A DNA stretch of 52,078 nucleotides from positions 771-52,848 of the forward strand of contig NZ_PNXQ01000009.1 in the NCBI RefSeq assembly GCF_005217525.1. Reading direction: 5' to 3'. Below, piece by piece: positions 47,799-52,078 of the stretch; the first letter of the stretch is position 1; every line of letters begins with the position of its first letter. The notes beneath the pieces were generated by a model that was not told the origin of the DNA, searched no databases, and saw only the letters and a list, made by a program, of their open reading frames with translations. The translations under genes and the position numbers were made by a program. The stretch is from Paenibacillus terrae. Its GTDB lineage: Bacteria; Bacillota; Bacilli; Paenibacillales; Paenibacillaceae.

Positions 47799-48377
47799 GT
47801 GCAGAGTAAAAGAGGACGTCCGCGTAATGTCGAGACGCAAAAGTCTATCCTTAACGCTTCCTATGATCTACTGTTGGAGCATGGCTTTGGGGCAGTTACG
47901 GTAGAAAAAATTGCCGAGCGAGCCAAAGTTAGCAAAGCGACCATTTATAAATGGTGGCCTAACAAGGCTGCCGTGGTGATGGATGGTTTTTTATCAGCTA
48001 CCATAGCGAGATTGCCCGTGCCCGACACGGGTTCTGTACTAGATGATATTCTCATTCATGCCACGAATTTAGTAAGGTTCTTAATAAGTCGAGAGGGTAA
48101 AATCATTACAGAGTTAATAGGTGAGGGGCAGCTTGATTCAGGATTATCGGAGGCATATCGAACCCGATATTTTCATCCTCGGCGACTCGAAGCCAGGCTC
48201 CTTTTGGAGCGGGGGATGGAGCGCGGGGAATTGAAGAAAAATCTCGATATTGAATTAAGTATAGATCTCATTTACGGACCGATTTTTTATCGATTGCTGG
48301 TAACTAGTGATCCATTAGACGATTCCTATGTGCGACAATTAGTAATGAATGCGTTCGAAGGAATTCGCTCGTACTGA
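47799..48377 (+). CDS. TetR/AcrR-family repressor
   Basis: 192 residues. N-terminal HTH: ILNASYDLLLEHGFGAVTVEKIAERAKVSKATIYKWWPNKAAVV by blocks, ending in the family signature KATIYKWWPNK. The C-terminal half is a ligand-binding helical domain of the TetR_C_11/16 sort (RFLISREGKIITELIGEGQ). GTG at 47799 follows GGAAGGGGGG; an ATG at 47778 lies before the ribosome-binding site. It probably represses itself and the divergent MFS pump. Confidence 0.88.
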   Translation: MQSKRGRPRNVETQKSILNASYDLLLEHGFGAVTVEKIAERAKVSKATIYKWWPNKAAVVMDGFLSATIARLPVPDTGSVLDDILIHATNLVRFLISREGKIITELIGEGQLDSGLSEAYRTRYFHPRRLEARLLLERGMERGELKKNLDIELSIDLIYGPIFYRLLVTSDPLDDSYVRQLVMNAFEGIRSY

Positions 48378-48403
48378 ATCAGGATTAAAGAAATAAAGAG
48401 GAT

Positions 48404-48565
48404 GTCCCAAGGCATTCTTCTTTAAAGCACCAAACTCAGAATTTGGAGATTTTTGATTTTGAGTTGTCGGAAGAGGAAATGAATGTGATTTCGAAGTTCA
48501 GCAGTGAGGACGGATATGGGGGCAGGACCCCAAAGCTTATGAAGAATTATAATGCGGAAGGATAG
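48404..48565 (+). pseudogene. C-terminal relic of an aldo/keto reductase
   Basis: An open stretch without a start reads VPRHSSLKHQTQNLEIFDF then ELSEEEMNVISKFSSEDGYG and ends at TAG. This is the C-terminal end of an aldo/keto reductase (Nl.iFDFeLs.eem..I). A stop lies just upstream, so the first ~230 residues are missing. The remainder of 48378-48734 carries a terminator and a promoter only. Confidence 0.7.
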
Positions 48566-48583
48566 ACTCCTCTCCAATTGATT

Positions 48584-48608
48584 AGCCTACTCAGAGAGCG
48601 GGCTTTTT
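48584..48608 (+). terminator. Terminator after the reductase relic
   Basis: AGCCT / GGGCT and CTC / GAG arms, then TTTTTC. Confidence 0.6.
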
Positions 48609-48667
48609 CTGTTTCATGAACTAGATTGTAAATGGACTGTAGGTCAAACACTCAAATGTCAGGGAAT

Positions 48668-48696
48668 TGAACCCTTTTTTCCGAATTTGATGTATT
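48668..48696 (+). promoter_or_regulatory. ECF-sigma (SigW-like) promoter
   Basis: TGAACC (48668-48673) followed by a T-rich stretch, 17-nt spacer, TGTATT (48691-48696). This resembles the SigW pattern TGAAAC-N16/17-CGTA with one change in each box. B. subtilis ydjFGHI is SigW-dependent, which supports the reading. Confidence 0.5.
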
Positions 48697-48734
48697 ATAT
48701 GGTAGGAATGCAGTCTTTTCGAAGGGAGACCATG

Positions 48735-49391
48735 ATGGGGATTCTGTCGAGATTTAGGGATATTATGAAAATGAATGTTAACGCCTTATTAGACAAGGTG
48801 GAAGATCCGGAGAAGACAATTGACGATTACATGCAGAACCTGAACATTGACCTGGGCAGAGTGAAAGCAGAAACCGCTTCGGTGTTGGCGGATGAGAGAA
48901 GAGCGAAAAGAGCTTTGGATGAATGCAGAGCGGAGATCAAAAAGCTCCAGCACTATGCTATGAAGGCAGTGGAAGCTGGCAATGACGAGAACGCTCGAAA
49001 GTTTCTGGAGAGAAAGGTAACGCAGGTGGAGAAACGGGGACAATTCGAAACCGCTTATGACTTGGCTTCATCAAACACCGCAAGTATGAAACAAATGCAG
49101 GATAAACTGGTGTCCGATATGGACCAATTGGAAGCACGGCGCATCAATCTAAAAGGGAAAATGGTTGTTGCCAAAGTACAGCAATCATTGAACGCCATGG
49201 GCGGTCAGGATTCCGTATTCGAAGCTATGGAAGAGAAGGTTAATCGGGCTTATGATGAAGCAATGGCTATAGCCGAGCTTAGAGCAGGGACGCAGGACGA
49301 TCTGGATGATTTATTAGCACAATATGAGAAAAGCACGAGTGCAGAGGACGAATTGGCTGCAATCAAAGAAAAACTGAAAGATCGGAAATAA
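48735..49391 (+). CDS. pspA: PspA/IM30-family membrane-stress protein
   Basis: 218 residues, almost entirely coiled coil after the N-terminal amphipathic helix MGILSRFRDIMKMNVNALLD. DPEKTIDDYMQNLN and RAKRALDECRAEIKKLQHYAMKA by blocks are PspA landmarks. PspA/YdjF assembles on damaged membranes as ESCRT-III-like oligomers and limits leakage. ATG at 48735 is 6 nt after GAAGGGAG. First of a four-gene operon matching B. subtilis ydjFGHI. Confidence 0.92.
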   Translation: MGILSRFRDIMKMNVNALLDKVEDPEKTIDDYMQNLNIDLGRVKAETASVLADERRAKRALDECRAEIKKLQHYAMKAVEAGNDENARKFLERKVTQVEKRGQFETAYDLASSNTASMKQMQDKLVSDMDQLEARRINLKGKMVVAKVQQSLNAMGGQDSVFEAMEEKVNRAYDEAMAIAELRAGTQDDLDDLLAQYEKSTSAEDELAAIKEKLKDRK

Positions 49392-49417
49392 CAGTTCTTT
49401 ATGATAGAGGTGAGCAG

Positions 49418-50449
49418 ATGCCGGTTATCGAATACAAATGCCCAAACTGCGGCAGTGGCATGGTCTTTGACAGTGAAACAGGAATGTTATCCTGTCATAG
49501 TTGCGGAAGAAAGGACAATATCGAGTATTTTCCAGATCCTCTGACGAATCAAGTTTTTCTAGAAGACGAGGCCCAGGAGTATCATTGCACCAGCTGCGGA
49601 GCAGTCATTATGACTGAAATGGAGACAAGCGCCACGGTTTGCAGCTTTTGCGGATCAGCGGTAGTTCTCGGCGATCGACTGACTGGGGAACTGGCCCCGG
49701 CGCAGGTCATTCCTTTTTCGATCAGTAAGGAAGAAGCTATGCAAGCCTTCCGAAAATGGTGTAAGAATGGCCGTCTGACGCCGAATCGGTTCATGACAGC
49801 AGATCGAATCAAGGGAATCACCGGGATGTATGTGCCTTTTTGGTTATATGAATTACATAATGAAATTGAGGTTCAGGGTCAGGGCAAAAAAGTGAGAACC
49901 TATACGAGTGGGGACTACGAGTATACGGAAACGCAGCATTTTGATGTATACCGGAAAATTCGTCTCAATTACGTGAAGGTTCCGATTGATGCCGCGGAGA
50001 AAATGAACGACGAGCTGATGGATAAATTGGAGCCTTTTCCATACGATCAGCTAAAAAGCTTTAAAACTCCGTATCTCGCCGGCTACATTGCGGAGAAATA
50101 CAGTTATAACGACGAGGAGCTTTTCCCGCGAGTGAAAGAAAAAGTGAAGGAATATATTGATGCTTATATTCAGTCATCGGTGTCAGAGTATACTGCTGTG
50201 GACTATACGGATAAGCAAATTGATACCACATTAAAACAAGCTGATTACGTCCTGCTCCCGGTATGGGTAATACACTATGACTATAATAGGTTGGAGCATA
50301 CGTTTGCCATGAACGGTCAGACGGGCAAGGTAGTTGGCAAGCCTCCGATTAGCAAGCTCAAAGTGACTGCCTGGTTTGCAGGCATTTCCGGTGTCTCTTT
50401 CCTTTCATTGAAGCTAATCACTTGGGTGATTATGGGGGGGATGTTTTAA
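49418..50449 (+). CDS. ydjG: Double zinc-ribbon membrane protein (YdjG-like)
   Basis: 343 residues. Two zinc ribbons at the N-terminus (CPNCG/CHSCG at ~8-30, CTSCG/CSFCG at ~57-79), a central domain (ITGMYVPFWLYELHNEIEV), and a C-terminal membrane helix (VTAWFAGISGVSFLSLKLITWVIM). In B. subtilis YdjG and YdjH form a membrane complex that recruits PspA and YdjI. It overlaps the next gene by one base (TAATG). Confidence 0.85.
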   Translation: MPVIEYKCPNCGSGMVFDSETGMLSCHSCGRKDNIEYFPDPLTNQVFLEDEAQEYHCTSCGAVIMTEMETSATVCSFCGSAVVLGDRLTGELAPAQVIPFSISKEEAMQAFRKWCKNGRLTPNRFMTADRIKGITGMYVPFWLYELHNEIEVQGQGKKVRTYTSGDYEYTETQHFDVYRKIRLNYVKVPIDAAEKMNDELMDKLEPFPYDQLKSFKTPYLAGYIAEKYSYNDEELFPRVKEKVKEYIDAYIQSSVSEYTAVDYTDKQIDTTLKQADYVLLPVWVIHYDYNRLEHTFAMNGQTGKVVGKPPISKLKVTAWFAGISGVSFLSLKLITWVIMGGMF

Positions 50450-51240
50450 TGAAAAGGGTTGGACTGATCCTGGCAATCTTGTTTTTCTTCGCTGCTTTTC
50501 TAGCCATTCCTGTGGAAATAAAGGCCGAAGCGGCTACAACGGAATGGAAACCATTGATTTATGATGAAGCGGGTCTGCTTAATCAGACAGAGTATGATGA
50601 GCTGAACACGATGGCTAATCAATACGGGGCCGAAAGAGAGACGGATATTATTATTTTTACCTCCAGTAACCCCGATAATATGGATGTTATGAAAATGACG
50701 CAGGACTTTTATGATGATCATGGACCTGGATATGACAGGTCTCATGGAAATGCGGTTATTTTAACGCTGGACATGCGAAATAGAGAGATTTATTTGGCCG
50801 GATTTTACAAAGCAGAGCGGTATCTGGATGACGACAGACTGGATAAAATACGTGACGAGATTAGCCCGTACTTGACGAGCAGTAACTATGAGCTTGCATT
50901 CCAAAAATATATTTTAAGTGCGCACAGGTATTTGGGAATCCGACCAGGGGTGAACCCGGACAGTATATTTTATAGTATTGCGTTTCAATTGGTGGCTTCA
51001 CTGGTATTGGCGGGGATTATCGTGGGGAAGATGGTTTCCAATTCCGGCGGCCGTGTTACGGTCAATCGGCAGACCTATGAGGATGCCAGCACTTCGGGGA
51101 TTTTGGAGCATCGGGATCAATACCTCCACACAACAACAACGAAACGGAAGATTGAAAAGAGTAGCAGTAGCAGCGGCTCAAGCGGGGGCGGAACCACCAG
51201 TGGCGGTCATTCGCATAGCGGCAGCAGAGGTTCATTTTAA
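50449..51240 (+). CDS. ydjH: TPM-domain membrane protein (YdjH-like)
   Basis: 263 residues. Signal peptide (LILAILFFFAAFLAIPVEIKAEA), an extracellular TPM domain at ~35-165 (LIYDEAGLLNQTEYDELN, ETDIIIFTSSN, NAVILTLDMRNREIYLAG), a membrane helix at ~178-200 (IAFQLVASLVLAGIIVG) and a Ser/Gly-rich cytoplasmic tail ending in GGTTSGGHSHSGSRGSF. The tail is typical of TPM proteins. The start overlaps the previous stop after a GGGGGGG ribosome-binding site. Confidence 0.87.
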   Translation: MKRVGLILAILFFFAAFLAIPVEIKAEAATTEWKPLIYDEAGLLNQTEYDELNTMANQYGAERETDIIIFTSSNPDNMDVMKMTQDFYDDHGPGYDRSHGNAVILTLDMRNREIYLAGFYKAERYLDDDRLDKIRDEISPYLTSSNYELAFQKYILSAHRYLGIRPGVNPDSIFYSIAFQLVASLVLAGIIVGKMVSNSGGRVTVNRQTYEDASTSGILEHRDQYLHTTTTKRKIEKSSSSSGSSGGGTTSGGHSHSGSRGSF

Positions 51241-51259
51241 CTGAGGGGATGGGAATAGA

Positions 51260-52078
51260 ATGGGATTCTTCAGAAACCAATTTGCGAATGTGGTAGAGTG
51301 GGAAGAATTTAGAGATGATATGATTTTTTGGAAATGGGGCAACCGTGAGATTAAAAAAGGAAGCAAGTTAATGATCCGCTCCGGCCAAGACGCGATTTTC
51401 GTAAATAACGGCAAGATCGAGGGGATTTTCGAGAATGAAGGATCCTACAATATAGATTCTGAGATTATTCCGTTCTTGTCCACGTTAAAAGGGTTTAAAT
51501 TTGGCTTTAACAGTGGTATGAGGGTAGAGGTTTTATTCGTTAATACGAAGGAGTTTACTGTCAAATGGGGGACGCAGAATCCGGTGTTGATCCCGACTCC
51601 CCAGCTACCGGGCGGGATGCCTATCCGTGCCAACGGCACGTTTAATTTTAAGGTGGACGATTATGTTACGCTCATAGATAAGGTTGCCGGGATGAAAGAC
51701 AGCTATCTGGTGGAGGATGTTAAAATCCGGATTACTTCTGTGCTGGATCAGTTGTTAATGAAGTGGATCAGCAGAGAAGGGAAAGACATGTTCAATCTGC
51801 AAGCGAATGCTTCCGATATTTCCAAAGGCATTCAAGAGGATCTGGATATGCAAGTGATGGACAACGGGATGACGATTACAGGCTTTCACGTGATGAGCTT
51901 CAATTATCCTCAAGAAATTCAGGATATGATTACGAAGACGGCTTCTCATGAAATGATCGGTAATTTGCAAAAGTATCAACAGGTCACAATGACGGACGGT
52001 ATTGCATCTGGCAACGTAAAAGGCGGCGGCGCTGCTTCGGATATGGCGGGTATGATGATGGGGATGAATATAGCGAAT
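51260..52078 (+). CDS. ydjI: SPFH-domain protein (YdjI-like), cut by the window edge
   Basis: 273 codons before the right edge; the C-terminal part (normally with a zinc-ribbon) is outside. GFFRNQFANVVEWEEF, SGQDAIFVNNGKIEGIF, GGMPIRANGTFNFKV and ITGFHVMSFNYPQEIQDMI are blocks of the virion-core/SPFH family. B. subtilis YdjI binds PspA and the YdjGH complex. ATG follows GAGGGGATGGG. Confidence 0.85.
   Translation, partial: MGFFRNQFANVVEWEEFRDDMIFWKWGNREIKKGSKLMIRSGQDAIFVNNGKIEGIFENEGSYNIDSEIIPFLSTLKGFKFGFNSGMRVEVLFVNTKEFTVKWGTQNPVLIPTPQLPGGMPIRANGTFNFKVDDYVTLIDKVAGMKDSYLVEDVKIRITSVLDQLLMKWISREGKDMFNLQANASDISKGIQEDLDMQVMDNGMTITGFHVMSFNYPQEIQDMITKTASHEMIGNLQKYQQVTMTDGIASGNVKGGGAASDMAGMMMGMNIAN

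Overview
The window looks like a chromosomal segment of a low-to-moderate GC, Gram-positive, spore-forming Firmicute, most probably Paenibacillus close to the P. polymyxa group. This is inferred from protein character and gene order, not from a database match. The first 37 kb is a run of housekeeping genes whose order closely parallels Bacillus subtilis: hprK-lgt-ppaX-acetyltransferase, then hisZGDBHAF(IE)J, a TPR protein, trxB, a ROK glucokinase, rapZ-yvcK-whiA-crh, clpP, cggR-gap-pgk-tpiA-gpmI-eno, secG-rnr-smpB and ssrA (tmRNA).

Layout. 1-2612: a PucR/CdaR-type regulator and an MsmX/UgpC-type sugar ABC ATPase. 2782-6082: hprK-lgt-ppaX-acyltransferase unit closed by a terminator. 6259-13950: histidine operon without hisC, with a HisZ plus short HisG pair, fused HisIE, and histidinol phosphatase last. 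14131-17080: TPR-HTH protein and thioredoxin reductase. 17253-21573: glucokinase, rapZ-yvcK-whiA, and an HPr-family protein in the crh position that unexpectedly keeps His15. 21779-23982: two secreted proteins (SIMPL; copper-amine-oxidase-like/DUF3298). 24018-24948: clpP on the minus strand under a CtsR operator, and tRNA-Arg(CCG). 25007-32411: CggR-controlled lower glycolysis. 32478-37140: secG, RNase R with a long basic tail, smpB, tmRNA.

The accessory part starts right after the tmRNA. 37111-37665 is gene-poor with conspicuous inverted repeats. 37666-42431 is a tightly packed cassette: a DcrB/DUF1795-like protein, a full gp27-gp5 (VgrG-like) spike, a pentapeptide-repeat protein, an Imm11-like protein, a DUF4280 PAAR-like tip, and a short hybrid ORF that appears to be a decayed cargo or regulator remnant. 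No sheath, tube, baseplate or ClpV-type ATPase is present here, so this is an orphan spike module in a Gram-positive. It is the most interesting part of the window.

After it come a large S-layer-anchored adhesin-like protein (F5/8C, four FN3, three SLH), a DUF896-DoxX pair behind an MhqR-type operator, an MFS exporter and TetR regulator divergent over three operator copies, an aldo/keto-reductase relic, and a PspA-YdjG-YdjH-YdjI-like membrane-stress operon behind an ECF (SigW-like) promoter. The last of these genes runs off the right edge.

How the genes work together: HprK, the Crh/HPr protein, CggR, YvcK and glucokinase form a carbon-flux regulatory group beside the glycolytic operon they help control. 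SmpB, tmRNA, RNase R and ClpP together form the ribosome-rescue and tagged-protein degradation pathway. The last operon handles envelope stress. All start choices were made by eye from ribosome-binding-site spacing.
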